Notes: generated by a model not told the origin, from the letters alone. A stretch of DNA of 64,000 bases from Oscarella lobularis (GCF_947507565.1 NC_089178.1:3534001-3598000), one strand, 5' to 3'. Shown: positions 1 through 12,435, counted from the stretch's first letter. Made by a program: numbers and translations.

Positions 1-2821
1 TGCCCTGAACAGCTACTCCAGGATACGGCATCTTTCCCAGGCTCATGATTTCCCACAGTGTAACTCCATACGACCACTTATATCACAGAGAAACTAAAAC
101 GATTAGTAGAGCGAATCAAGGAAGACTAACCGTATCGGTTTTGATGGTGAAGAGACCATCAACAAGACTCTCCAAAGCACACCAACGAATGGGAATACGT
201 GCTCCCTTTGGATTCATTCGATAATAGTCCTTGTCCTCTTGCAGAGCCCTGGCGAGACCAAAATCGGCGACTTTAATTTTCAAATCCCAGTCTACCCTAT
301 TGATGAAAAGTGTTGAGAAATAGTAGACCTTTAGAAAGGCATACTTACATGCAATTTCGCGCAGCCAAGTCTCGGTGAACGATACTCCTTGCTGACAAAT
401 ATTCCATTCCCTTTGCAACTTGGTAACCAAACTGCACGAGTTCTACAGTTGTCGGAAGGAGACTCTCTTCCTACACAGAATTGACTAAGCAAAACCTTTT
501 CTGTGATCAACTTACTCCTATTGCTGTTTTTATTCTCTTTCCCCTCAGATACGTTCGGAGGTCACCCAGCATCATGTAGGGAAGAACGACCAGCGGAGAG
601 GTGTATCGCACGTTGTCGCTATTTGGTGACCAACAGACGCCAAGTAAGTTCATTACATTCGGATGATTTATATCGGTCATTTGTAGAGCTTCCATTACAA
701 AGCTCTTCATCTCTTTCGCTGGATCAGTAGCCGAATCTAAAATCACTTTGCAATTTAGAAGATTAAATTTGGCGACAAAATACCAATTTTGAGAAATTTG
801 GCGGCAACCGTTTGTGAAGAATCCAAAAGACACCTGTACACTTTACCAAAACTGCCTATAGTACAAATATTTTGAGAATGCAAATAAATGAATTTCTACT
901 AATGCACCTTCGCCAATGACATCTTGAATTTGCAAACGATCAGGACTTATAGCAACTTTTCGAATTTTCTCCTCTGTAGCTGAATCCCAAAAAGACGGAC
1001 AAAGAGGTACGAGAGGAAAGCCTTGATCACTAGGGCAGCTACTTCTTCCAGTCTGAGCATCAGAACTCGCATTTTGAGATTTTCTTCGTTTGCGACGATG
1101 CAACAGAATAATACTTAGAAAAGCAAAAAAAAGAACGACAGCAACAGTAGCAGACGTGTTGATTATTATGGTTTTCGAAGTTGACGTAGCTGGCGAAGTG
1201 GGAGTCTTCAAAATCATACATTGAGAATCCGCGCTAGATAGCAACTGAGCACAGTTCAGCGCTTCGGAAACCATATGAAGAGGAGTGATTGCTTTTTTGG
1301 CGAAAGACGATTGATATATGGCTATTGTCTGTTGATAGCTAGATGCACAGCCGCCTTTGTCTTCAAATGCTGTAAAGCATGCGTCTGAGCTGCATAAAGG
1401 AGAAGGATAGGAGTAGTTCTGAGAGTCTTTTGTCACAGTCAAACAATCAGGATACAGTAAGTGGCAATAGAGAGTGACAAGGGAGCCGGCACATGATGGG
1501 CTTAGAAGCTCACTTAAAGTCTCATTGTTTTCTTGAAAAACTTTAATTGTTTCATTGTTTAAGTAGCTTTGATTGTAGCGAGAATCGACAAAGACGAGAG
1601 AACCGGCACGACTCCCGCGACACACGTCTCCGCCACTGTACATTTCACAAGTGCCATTGACTTGAATAGTATCTAGACAAAAGAATAAGTGAAGTCGAGA
1701 GAAGTGTGCGCCGCTTACCGTCGGCAGAGGTGCAATTACAATTGACCCACATTTGTTCATTGGCAGCGTTCGTCATACACCAAGGTCTGAAATTCCGATA
1801 CTGTAATCCAACCGTCGTGCACTCCGTATATTGTATTCCTTGGTAAGAGAAAGGAAACGCGCATTTTGTCTCACACCGAGTCTTCGCTTTCGATGGAGAG
1901 ACGGCCGAGCTATTAGTCGTCGCCCGGGGGGTCGGCGGCGGCGAAGAAGGTAAACCTAGACACAATTAGGCAAAACGACTTCATATATTGTTTTTGACAT
2001 AGGACACTCACTGGGAAGCACGTCGTAGCAGCTTCCGCTGTCTTGCGAAGGCAAGCCGTCACACTGAAAGTCTCTGAAATCCGTGTGAATAGCGTCAAAC
2101 TTTTTCACCTCTGCTAAAAAAGCAGACGATCCCGACGCGGCGACAAACAGTTGATGACAGAGATGCTGATGCTTGAAAATTCGCTCGCAGCTTTCCTTGC
2201 ACAAACGCGGCATAATCGCCTTTCCCGAACTGTCCGTGTGACAATCGGGCATCATATAGACGCATATACCCTCGATGAGCAACGTCTGGCATCGAGGAGG
2301 AGCCGGAATTGACCCAGTGACTATCGCTAGGCCTCTGACTAGCTCCGACATGAAATGAGTGACTTGACTTTGGCTGTATTCGGGTCTCGCGTCGACGTAA
2401 ATCGTCCGATTGGCGCGAAAAGGCTCGCAGACGCTCGCCAATGTGTCGTTGAAAAGTTCGCATTTGCCCTTGGGCGTTTGCGTTGTAGTTGTAGGTTTGA
2501 TCGCGGTGGGCGATCGATGCGATTGTGACGTAGTCGACGACGAGAAAACGACGAGAAGGTTGACGACTGGAAAATTAGAGAGCACGTAACTAAACTTGGG
2601 ATGCGGATGCCAACTCTGTTCGACTAGCTGCGCCGCATGCAGTGTGGCCACGCGAAGCGTCTATACAGCGAAGCCTGCGCTAAATTTTGGGAGAGGGACA
2701 GTGGGTGGATGTGATGGGAAAAAAGGCGACGCTCGTATCCTCGCAGCGTATTGATTTAATTAATCAGAGGAAGAGATCGCTTTTAGCGCTTACCTACTGC
2801 CATCGCCAACACGCTGACCAT
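1..2821 (-). CDS. M1: CRD-FN2-CRD receptor tyrosine kinase with MET-like kinase domain, 3' end cut off
   Basis: Predicted type I membrane receptor kinase. Exons (minus, in order): 2821-2794, 2566-2012, 1955-1719, 1672-908, 855-784, 736-516, 470-349, 296-131, 76-<1. All joins keep phase. The order is: signal peptide split by the first intron, Frizzled-type CRD, Ser/Thr linker, fibronectin type II module ([20 protein letters not shown]), second CRD, one membrane helix followed by a basic stop, then kinase. Kinase landmarks are [28 protein letters not shown] with YYR in the activation loop, and WCALES. The phrase LGVCWSP and the loop PYMMLGDLR resemble MET/RON more than ROR. The last kinase exons lie outside the window. 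The ligand is unknown; CRDs in other families bind Wnts or lipids. Start chosen because ATG 2821 gives a hydrophobic leader across the intron. Confidence 0.85.
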
Positions 2822-3000
2822 TCCGACTACAACAAGAAGATCACTAAAAGCCTCGAAATTTTTAGCCAGACCTTTGGTTGAGAGCGATGAAGGTGAAGCT
2901 GGGGCTAATTAAGTTCCGCCTGCCGAAGTGTATTCAGCGGAGCCTATCCGGGTTAGTGCCTGTCACAACTACATCAACATATGAGGTAATCAGAAAATGA

Positions 3001-6000
3001 TTACACAGCAAGATATCCGTCTGGAAGGTTTGTTCCCAGATAGTCACCAAGCGTTTCGGCGATCTTTTCAAATGATGGTCTCTCTCCAGCTTCTGTCTGC
3101 CAACACTGATTCATAACTTCGTATCTATATAGGTCAGAAACAATTAGCACAAAGTAAAAACAAGACGTTTCCACCTACATTTCTTCTGGACAATTACTGG
3201 GTCTGTCCAACCGATCTCCTCTTTCGAGAAATGAAGCGATGTCCTGAACAGCTACTCCAGGATATGGCATTTTCCCCAGACTCATGATTTCCCACAGTGT
3301 AACTCCATACGACCACTTATATCGCAAAGAAACTAAAACGATTAGTAGAGAGAATCAAGGAAGACTAACCGTATCGGTTTTGATGGTGAAGAGACCATCA
3401 ATAAGACTCTCCACAGCACACCAACGAATGGGAATACGTGCTCCCTTTGGATTCATTCGATAATAGTCCTTGTCCTCTTGCAGCGCCCTGGCCAAACCAA
3501 AATCGGCGACTTTCACTTTTAAATCTCAATCTACCCTATTAATGTAAAGTGTTGAGAAATAGTAGGCCTTTAAATGGGCATACTTACATGCAATTCCTCG
3601 CAGCCAAGTCTCGGTGAACGATACCTCTCGCTGACAAATATTCCATTCCCTTTGCAACTTGATAACCAAACTGCACGAGTTCTACAGTTGTTGGAAGGAG
3701 AGTCAGACTCTGATGCTACACAGAAATTGACTAAACAAACATTTTGCTGTGATCAGCGTACTCCCGTTATCGTTTTGATTCTCTGTCCCCTCAGATACGT
3801 TCGAAGGTCACCCAGCATCATGTAGGGAAGAACGACCAACGGTGAGGTGTATCGCACGTTGTCGCTATTTGGTGACCAGCAGATGCCAAGTAAGTTCATT
3901 ACATTCGGATGATTTAGATCGATCATTCGTAGAGCTTCCATCACAAAGCTCTGCGTCTCTTTTGTCGGATCACTGCCAGGATCTAAAAAGAGATAAACAA
4001 TTCGTGTGATTTGGACGTTCGGTGGAGTGAAAATTACCGATTTTGACAGATTTGGCGGCAACGGTTTGTGAAGAATCCAAAAGACATTTGTACACTTTAC
4101 CAAAACTGCCTAAAGTAGTACAAATATTTTGAGAATGTAAATAAACGAATTTCTACTGCTGCACCTTCGCCAATGATATCTTGAATTTGCAAACGGTCCG
4201 GACTTATAGCAACTTTTCGAATTTTCGCCTCTGTATCTGAATCCCAAAGAGACGGGCGAAGAAGTACGAGAGGAAAACCATTAGGAAAACTACTTCCAGT
4301 CTGAGCATCATAACTTTCATTTTGAGACTTTCTTCGTCTTCTGCACGTGCAAATGACAGCAACAATAACGATGACAACCAGTGCACTAGATGCACAAGAT
4401 GCTACTATGACAATAGGGAAAGGAGAGCCCGTCGCTGTTGGCGTCTTCAGCATCATACATTGAGAATCCGTGCTAGACGGCAATTGAGAACAGTTTGGCG
4501 TATCATAAACCATATGAATAGGTGTGATTGATTTTTTGGCAAAAGACAATTGATTTATGGCTATTGCCTGTTGATAGCTAGAAGCACAGCCGTCCTTATG
4601 TCCAAATGCTGTAAAGCATGCGTCTGAGCATAAAGGAGAAGGATAGGAGTAGTTCTGAGAGCCCTTTGTCACAGTCAAACAATCAGGATACAGTAAGTGG
4701 CAATAGAGAGTGATGAGGGAGTCGTCACATGATGGGCTTAAAAGCTCACTCAAAGTCTCGTTGTTTTCTTGAAACAATTTAATCGTTTCAGCGTGCAAGT
4801 AGCTTTGATTGTAGCGAGAATCGACAAAGACGAGAGAGCCGGCACGACTCCCGCGACACACGTCTCCGCTACTGTACATTTCACAAGTCCCATTGACTTG
4901 AATAGTATCTAGACAAAAGAATAAGTGAAGTCGACAGACGAGTGCGTCGCTTACCGTCCGTAGACGTGCAATTACAATTGACCCACGTTTGTCTATTGGC
5001 AGCGTTCGTCATACACCAAGGTCTGAAATCTCGATACTGTAATCCAACCGTCGTGCACTCCGTATATTGTATTCCTTGATAAGTGAAAGGAAACGCGCAT
5101 TTTGTCTCGCACTGTTGCTTCGCTTTTGATGGAGTGACGGCGGAGCTAGTAGTCGTCGCCTGCGGGGTCGGCGGCTGCAAAGTAGGAAAATCTAAAGAGC
5201 CAAATGACTTCGTTTAATTAAAAAGAATATTATTTTTTGATATCTGATACCTACTCAGAAGCACGTCGTAGCAGCTTCCGCTGTCTTGCGAAGGCAAGCC
5301 GACGCATTGAAAGTCTCTGGAAGCCGCATGAAGAACGTCAAATTTTAGGTTATCCGCTACAACAAGAAACGATCCCGTCGCGACGTCAAACAGGTGACGA
5401 CAGAGATGCTGATGCTTGAAAGTGCGCTCGCAGCTTTCCTTGCACACAAGTGGTATGATCGAACTGTCCGTGCGACAATTGGGCATCAAATAGATGCATA
5501 TCATCTCGATGAGCAACGTCACGCATTGAGGAGGAGCCGAAGCTGAGTTAGTGACTAACGATATGCGTTTGACTAGCTCCGAAACAAAATGAGCGATTTG
5601 AGTTTGATTTCTGGCCGCGTCGACGAAAATTGTCTGATTGGCGCGAAAAGGCTTGCAGACACTCGCCAATTCGTCGTTGAAAAGTTCGCATTTGCTCTTG
5701 GGCGCTTCGTGATCAAGTTGCGTTGTAGTTGTAGGTCCGATCGCGGTGGGTGATCGAGTCGTTGTCGCGATCGTCGGCGTTACCGCCGCGATGACAGGCG
5801 TAATTACAGAAGAGGGAAGACCCCGTGGCGGTTGTGACGTCGTCGTCGTTGACGACGACGACGTCGAGAAAGCGACGAGAAGGTTGACGACTGGAAAAAA
5901 AGAACACGCAACTATACATGGGATCGATGCGGATGTCGACCGAAGTACTGCTCCGGCCGTAGAGCAGTCTAGCCCCCGCGATCGAATTATAAGCCTCTAG

Positions 6001-6249
6001 ACGCGAAGCCTGTCCTGCGCTAGACGTACGAAGAAGGTGACGTGGACTAAAAGCGCCTTCCGCGCGTCTGCTTTTGCGATCCGATCGCGAGTTTCGGAGC
6101 GAGGAATGCGAAGGTCGAGGAGCTAGGAAGTGGGTGTGCTGGGAAAAATGCTGTGCTCATATCCTCGCAGCGGACTTATTCCGTGATTTGATCAGGAGGA
6201 GAGATCGCTTTTCGCGCTTACCTACTGCCGTCGCCAACACGCTGACCAT
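3001..6249 (-). CDS. M2: CRD-FN2-CRD receptor with MET-like kinase, interrupted by in-frame TGA at 3526-3528
   Basis: Close paralogue of M1 with the same ten-exon plan: 6249-6222, 5890-5255, 5191-4955, 4908-4165, 4109-4038, 3982-3762, 3715-3588, 3535-3370, 3315-3179, 3124-3001. Ignoring one codon, the joined frame is 831 codons ending in TAA at 3001-3003. The tryptophan codon TGG, which every intact paralogue has three codons into the DFG exon, is TGA here. The product would stop at about residue 691, after HRDLAARNC and before DFG. Ectodomain, membrane helix, IGEG loop and VAAK lysine are intact, so a membrane-anchored receptor with a dead kinase could still be made. The signal peptide starts at ATG 6249. 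The first linker is longer than in M1 and rich in Thr/Ser. Pseudogene, decoy or sequencing error are all possible. Confidence 0.8.
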
Positions 6250-6344
6250 CGCAAGACCACAAGTTCACCAGTGTATAGCAGTACACCCAGAGTCTCTAAA
6301 GATAAAATATGGCTCTGGGTACACTACAGGCGTTACGTCACCAA

Positions 6345-8575
6345 TTACACAGCAAGATATCCGTCTGGAAGGTTTGTTCCCAGATAGTCACCAAGCGTTT
6401 CGGCGATCTTTTCAAATGATGGTCTCTCTCCAGCTTCTGTCTGCCAACACTGATTCATAACTTCGTATCTGTATAGCTCAGAAACAATTCGCACAAAGTA
6501 AAACCAAGACGTTTCCACCTACATTTCTTCTGGACAATTACTGGGTCTGTCCAACCGATCTCCTCTTTCGAGAAATGAAGCGATGTCCTGAACAGCTACT
6601 CCAGGATATGGCATTTTCCCCAGGCTCATGATTTCCCACAGTGTAACTCCATACGACCACTTATATCGCAAAGAAACTAAAACGATTAGTAGAGAATTGA
6701 GGAAGACTAACCGTATCGGTTTTGATGGTAAAGAGGCCATCGATAAGACTCTCCAAAGCACACCAACGAATGGGAATACGTGCTCCTTTCGGATTCATTC
6801 GATAATAGTCCTTGTCCTCTTGTAGCGCCCTGGCCAACCCGAAATCGGCGACTTTAATTTTGAAATCCCAGTCTACCCTATTGATGTAAAATATTGAACA
6901 GTAGGCTTATAAATAGGCATACTTAGATGCAGTTTCTCGCAGCCAAGTCTCGGTGCACGATACCTCTCGCTGACAAATATTCCATCCCCTTAGCAACCTG
7001 ATAACCAAACTGCACAAGTTCTACAGTTGTCGGAAGAGAATTCTACACAGGAATTGACTCAACGAACATTTATCTGACCAATGTACTACTACCTCCGTCG
7101 TTGATTCGTTAGTTCCAACAATAGGTTCGTTACTAGAAGTTGTAGTGCCACCAGTGTAGCCGGAAAATGTGACGCCACTCGAAAGCGTTGTCGTTTTGAT
7201 TCTCTTTCCTCTCAGATGCGTTCGGAGGTCACCCAGCATCATGTAGGGAAGAACAACCAATGGTGAGGTGTATCGCACGTTGTCGCTATTTGGCGACCAG
7301 CAGATGCCAAGTAAGTTCATTACATTGGGATGATTTAGGTCGGTCATTCGTAGAGCTTCCATCACAAAGCTCTGCGTCTCTTTGGTTGGATCACTACTCG
7401 GGTCTAAAAAGGGATAAACATTTCGTGATTCGGACGTTTCAGTTGGGTTAGAAAATACCGATTTTGACAGATTTGGCAGCAACCATTTGCGAAGAATCCA
7501 AAAGGCACTTGTACACTTTACCAAAACTGCCTAAAGCGGTACAACAAATATCTTTCGAGAATGTGAATAAATAAATTTCTACTGCTGTACCTTCGCCAAT
7601 GATATCTTGAATTTGCAAACGATCGGGATCTATAGCAACTTTTCGAATTTTCTGCTCTGTCTCTGAATCCCAAAGAGACGGACGAAGAGGTACGAGAGGA
7701 AAGCCTTGATATGCATTAGGACGACTACTTCTTCCAGTCTGAGTATCATAAGTTTCGTTTCGAGATTTTCTTCGTCTTCTGTACGTGCAAATGATTAGAA
7801 TGACGACAAGAATAATGATGATGACCAGTGAACCGGATGCTCCTGATGCCACTATGACAATAGGAAAAGGAGAGTCCGTCTTTTCAGAGCAATTGTCGAG
7901 TGAGCAGTTATTTGGAAGAAAGCTAGGCTGAGATTGAATTGTCGCAGCTTGTGACGACGGCGTTGACGTTGGCGTTGGCGTTGGCGTCGTTGTTGGTAAA
8001 GGAATGTCTGCAAGTCCCACATTGACACAACTTCCGTTTGATTCTTTTACTGTTGGAAACTGACTACAGTCGGGTTGAAAATCGCCCAGGACGCTCGGTT
8101 GAAGTTGTATCGCGGTGAAAATGATTCGTCCATATGCTGCACCGTCAGCATTTCTGGTACAACTTGGACTGCCGTTTATAGTAGCAAAGCAATCTTCGCG
8201 ACATATGGAAAAGCGCTCTACTGAGTGATTTGACACAACCATACAATCCGGGAGGTAAATGTAGCAGATAGTGGCAACAAGAGCTTCTTTGCACTCCAAA
8301 GAAATGCCGTCGAAAATACCGCCTGCTTTCGCTGCCGTGTCGATACTTTTCAACTGTCCTGCAATTTCTTTCTGAGAATATCTCGAATCGCGATCGACAA
8401 ACACCAACTTTCCAGCTCTGGACGAGTTACAGATGCTTTCTCCGCTGTACATCTCACAAGTCGACTTTGAGGAATCGACGACTACCGACAGCTTCGGCTG
8501 TGCCAAAACCGATTGCAACGCCAGGAGAAACAGTACTATGAGCAATGCACCAAGGGGAGAACATAGTCGTCTCAT
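6345..8575 (-). CDS. M3: single-CRD receptor with MET-like kinase; splice donor of the HRD exon is CT instead of GT
   Basis: Exons: 8575-7591, 7530-7459, 7403-7093, 7042-6927, 6877-6712, 6659-6523, 6468-6345. They total 637 codons with every phase kept. Signal peptide (residues 1 to about 25, ending near VLAQ), one Frizzled CRD, Thr/Pro linker, membrane helix followed by YRRRRK, then a MET-like kinase with [12 protein letters not shown] and a full C-lobe. There is no FN2 module and no second CRD, unlike M1/M2. The donor after AACTGCAT reads CTAAGT where the paralogues read GTAAGT. If that intron is kept, the frame meets TAA at once, just after [10 protein letters not shown], and the DFG exon is lost. 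The rest is under no visible decay. The first exon is almost identical to that of M5 because of the tandem duplication. Confidence 0.8.
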
Positions 8576-8626
8576 AATGGGCTGAGAGGGCGGGTCTATG
8601 TACAATGGCCCGTATAATATGACGTC

Positions 8627-8668
8627 AAGTTCCTGCGCAACATGGTCAAAAGATGAGCAATCGCCAAC
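8627..8668 (-). pseudogene. Short relic of an R1-type kinase 3' end between M3 and M4
   Basis: About 40 bases match the last codons and stop region of R1 (14802-14880), including the stretch AAGATGAGCAA, with roughly 25 bases missing inside. The same relic recurs at about 12487-12528 because it lies inside the duplicated unit. It shows that an R1 tail once sat directly upstream of this MET-like gene, as it still does at 14802. Confidence 0.6.
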
Positions 8669-8684
8669 CGCAATCAGGAAATGA

Positions 8685-10788
8685 TTACACAGAAAGGTAT
8701 CCGTCTGGAATGTTTGTTCCCAGATAGTCAGCAAGCGTTTCGGCGATCTTTTCAAATGATGGTCTCTCTCCTGCTTCTGTCAGCCAACACTGATGCATGA
8801 CTTCGTATCTATATACATGTATGGCTCAGAAATATTAGCTAAGTAATAACAAGACGTTTCCACCTACATTTCTTCTGGACAATTACTGGGTCTGTCCAAC
8901 CGATCTCCTCTTTCGAGAAATGAAGCGATGTCCTGAACAGCTACTCCAGGATACGGCATCTTTCCCAGGCTCATGATTTCCCACAGTGTAACTCCATACG
9001 ACCACTTATATCGCAAAGAAACTAAAACAATTAGTAGAGAGAATCAAGGAAGACTAACCGTATCGGTTTTGATGGTGAAGAGGCCATCAGTAAGACTCTC
9101 CAAAGCACACCAACGAATGGGAATACGTGCTCCCTTTGGATTCATTCGATAATAGTCCTTGTCCTCTTGCAGCGCCCTGGCCAGACCAAAATCAGCAACT
9201 CTAATTTTGAAATCCCAGTCTACCCTATTGATGAAAAGTGTTGAGAAATAGTAGGCCTTTAGAAAGGCATACTTACATGCAATTTCGCGCAGCCAAGTCT
9301 CGGTGCACGATACTTCTCGCTGACAAATATTCCATTCCCTTTGCAACTTGGTAACCAAACTGCACGAGTTCTACAGTTGTCGGAAGAGAATTCTACGCAG
9401 GAATTGACTCAACGAACATCTATCTGACCAATGTACTACCTCCGGAGTTGATTCGTTACTAGAAATTGTAGTACCACCCGAATGTGATGTCGTTTTGATT
9501 CTCTTTCCCCTCAGATGTGTTCGGAGGTCACCCAGCATCATGTAGGGAAGAACGACCAACGGTGAGGTGTATCGCACGTTGTCGCTATTTGGCGACCAGC
9601 AGATGCCAAGTAAGTTCATTACATTGGGATGATTTAAGTCGGTCATTCGTAGAGCTTCCATCACAAAGCTCTGCGTCTCTTTGGTCGGATCACTACCCGG
9701 GTCTAAAAGAAACCAAAAATTGTGATTCGGACGTTTCAGTTGGGTTACAAAATACCGATTTTGACAGATTTGGCAGCAACGGTTTGTGAAGAATCCAAAA
9801 GACACTTGTACACTTTACCAAAACTGCCTAAAGTAGTAACAAGTATTTTGAGAATGTAAATAAATAAATAAATTTCTACTGCTGCACCTTCGCCAATGAT
9901 ATCTTGAATTTGCAAACGATCGGGATCTATAGCAACTTTTCGAATTTTCTTCTCTGTATCTGAATCCCAAAGAGACGGGCGAAGAGGTATGAGAGGAAAG
10001 CCTTGATATGCATTAGGATGACTACTTCTTCCAGTCTGAGTATCATAAGTTTCGTTTCGAGATTTTCTTCGTCTTCTGTACGTGCAAATGATTAGAATAA
10101 CGACAACAATAAGGATGATAACCAATGCGCCAGATGCACCAGATGCCACTATGACAATAGGAAAAGAAGCCTCCGTGTCCGTTTTTTGTGACGACGGCGT
10201 TGGCATCGTTGTTGGTAAAGAAATGTCTGCAAGTCCCTCATTGACACAACTTTCGTTTGATTCTTTCATTGTTGGAAACTGACTACAGTCAGGGGAAAAA
10301 TCGTCCAGGACGCTCGGTCGAAGTTGTATAGCGGTAATGGCAATTAGTCCATATACTCGACCGTCAGCTTTTCTGGGACAACTTTGACTGCCATCGAAAG
10401 CAGCAACGCAGTCTTCGCGACATATGGAGAAGCGCTCTACTGAGCGATTTGACACGATCATACAATTCGGAAAGTAAATGTAGCAGATAGTCGCAACAAG
10501 AGCTTCTTCGCACTCCAAAGAAATGCCGTCGAAAATACTACCTGCTTTCGCTGCCGTGTCGTAGATATTTCTCAAATGTTCGCTAATGTTTTTTTGAGAA
10601 TATTTCGGATCGCGATCGAGAAACACCGACTTTCCAGCTCTGGACGAGTTACAGATGCTTTCTCCGCTATACATCTCACAAGTCGACTTTGAGGAATCGA
10701 CTACTACCGATAGCTTCGGCTGTGCCAAAACCGATTGCAACGCCAGCAGAAACAGTACTATGGGCAATGCACCAAGGGGGGAGAACAT
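8685..10788 (-). CDS. M4: single-CRD receptor tyrosine kinase, MET-like kinase, apparently intact
   Basis: Exons: 10788-9888, 9827-9756, 9702-9440, 9392-9277, 9224-9059, 9004-8868, 8808-8685. These join to exactly 593 codons (592 residues) with GT..AG introns of about 50-60 bp. Leader at residues 1 to about 22 (MFSPLGALP, ending VLAQ), CRD with the expected cysteine series, a short Thr/Ser/Pro linker, a membrane helix and an RRRRK stop-transfer. The kinase has the glycine loop split by an intron (IGEG|SFGKV), [19 protein letters not shown], twin tyrosines in the activation loop, ALES, and the C-lobe motif PYPGVAVQD. It has all catalytic residues expected of an active tyrosine kinase. A TGACGTCA element lies 79 bp upstream of the ATG. 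Starts between 10788 and 10911 are rejected because they lack a leader. Confidence 0.88.
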
Positions 10789-10921
10789 TGTCGTCTCATC
10801 TGATGAGAGGGGCTGAGAGGGCGGGTCTATGTGGTCTACTACAATGGCTCGCAAACCCGTATAATGTGACGTCAGATCATGCGTCAAACATACGAAGTAA
10901 AATATTTCCATTCGGCGTGTC

Positions 10922-11124
10922 TTAAAGTTCCTGCAACGTGGTCAAAAGATGAGCAAACGTGGGGCGATCGTTGGGATCGGATCGCCAACACGTCTTCATG
11001 ATATTGTAGAGCGATTCTAAGCGTAGCTCATCTGGCTCCGTCAACGTATCGCCGTTAACAACGGCTTTGACGACTTGTTCGTTCGTCTTACCGTAAAAGG
11101 GCTGCTTACCTAGAGTGCACACTT
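10922..11124 (-). pseudogene. Orphan C-lobe fragment of the ROR-like kinase R1, made by tandem duplication
   Basis: This encodes the last 66 residues of an R1-type kinase (EVCTLGKQP-like start, MKTCWRSDPNDRP, ending TTLQEL and TAA at 10922). It is nearly identical to 14802-15004. It has no upstream R1 exons: at about 11124-11127 it runs directly into M5 kinase sequence. It is in a different reading frame from M5, whose own stop lies at 11106, so it is unlikely to be translated. One change (PYYG to PFYG) separates it from R1 in the loop after the conserved KQP. Confidence 0.85.
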
Positions 11125-12435
11125 AGGGTGTATCGTACGTTGTCGCTATTTGGTGACCAGCAGATGCCAAGTAAGTTCATTACATTGGGATGATTTAGGT
11201 CGGTCATTCGTAGAGCTTCCATCACAAAGCTCTGCGTCTCTTTGGTTGGATCACTACTCGGGTCTAAAAAGGGATAAACATTTCGTGATTCGGACGTTTC
11301 GGTTTTGGTTAGAAAATACCGATTTTGACAGATTTGGCAGCAACCATTTGCGAAGAATCCAAAAGGCACTTGTACACTTTACCAAAACTGCCTAAAGCGG
11401 TACAACAAATGTTTTTGAGAATGTAAATTAATGGATTTCTACTGCTGCACCTTCGCCAATGATATCTTGAATTTGCAAACGATCGGGATCTATAGCAACT
11501 TTTCGAATTTTCTGCTCTGTCTCTGAATCCCAAAGAGACGGGCGAAGAGGTACGAGAGGAAAGCCTTGATATGCATTAGGACGACTACTTCTTGCAGTCT
11601 GAGTATCATAAGTTTCGTTTCGAGATTTTCTTCGTCTTCTGTACGTGCAAATGATTAGAATGACGACAAGAATAATGATGATGACCAGTGCACCGGATGC
11701 TCCTGATGCCACTATGACAATAGGAAAAGGAGAGTCCGTCTTTTCAGAGCAATTGTCGAGTGAGCAGTTATTTGGAAGAAAGCTAGGCTGAGATTGAATT
11801 GTCGCAGCTTGTGACGACGGCGTTGACGTTGGCGTTGGCGTTGGCGTCGTTGTTGGTAAAGGAATGTCTGCAAGTCCCACATTGACACAACTTCCGTTTG
11901 ATTCTTTTACTGTTGGAAACTGACTACAGTCGGGTTGAAAATCGCCCAGGACGCTCGGTTGAAGTTGTATCGCGGTGAAAATGATTCGTCCATATGCTGC
12001 ACCGTCAGCATTTCTGGTACAACTTGGACTGCCGTTTATAGTAGCAAAGCAATCTTCGCGACATATGGAAAAGCGCTCTACTGAGTGATTTGACACAACC
12101 ATACAATCCGGGAGGTAAATGTAGCAGATAGTGGCAACAAGAGCTTCTTTGCACTCCAAAGAAATGCCGTCGAAAATACCGCCTGCTTTCGCTGCCGTGT
12201 CGATACTTTTCAACTGTCCTGCAATTTCTTTCTGAGAATATCTCGAATCGCGATCGACAAACACCAACTTTCCAGCTCTGGACGAGTTACAGATGCTTTC
12301 TCCGCTGTACATCTCACAAGTCGACTTTGAGGAATCGACGACTACCGACAGCTTCGGCTGTGCCAAAACCGATTGCAACGCCAGGAGAAACAGTACTATG
12401 AGCAATGCACCAAGGGGAGAACATAGTCGTCTCAT
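11106..12435 (-). CDS. M5: truncated CRD receptor, kinase N-lobe only, chimeric 3' end
   Basis: Exons: 12435-11451, 11391-11320, 11263-11106; 405 codons, 404 residues. The first exon is almost identical to that of M3: leader, one CRD, Thr/Pro linker with [10 protein letters not shown], membrane helix, juxtamembrane. The kinase begins normally (IGEG|SFGKV, VAAK, the alpha-C glutamate, [11 protein letters not shown]) but the MET-like exon breaks off after residues SDNVRYT at the duplication junction. It then adds six out-of-frame residues (LSVHSR) before TAA at 11106. HRD and DFG are missing, so it cannot be a working kinase. If expressed it would be a membrane-anchored CRD decoy or dimerisation partner. 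It may equally be a dying duplicate. Confidence 0.8.

Noticed and set aside
3526-3528. TGA in M2 as selenocysteine
   Set aside because: All paralogues have Trp, not Cys, at this position, and no SECIS-like structure was looked for successfully.
8576-8755. M3 (and M5) starting 60 codons further upstream
   Set aside because: That stretch is the complement of nothing conserved, overlaps the end of M4 (M6), and lacks a leader; ATG 8575 (12435) starts a proper signal peptide.
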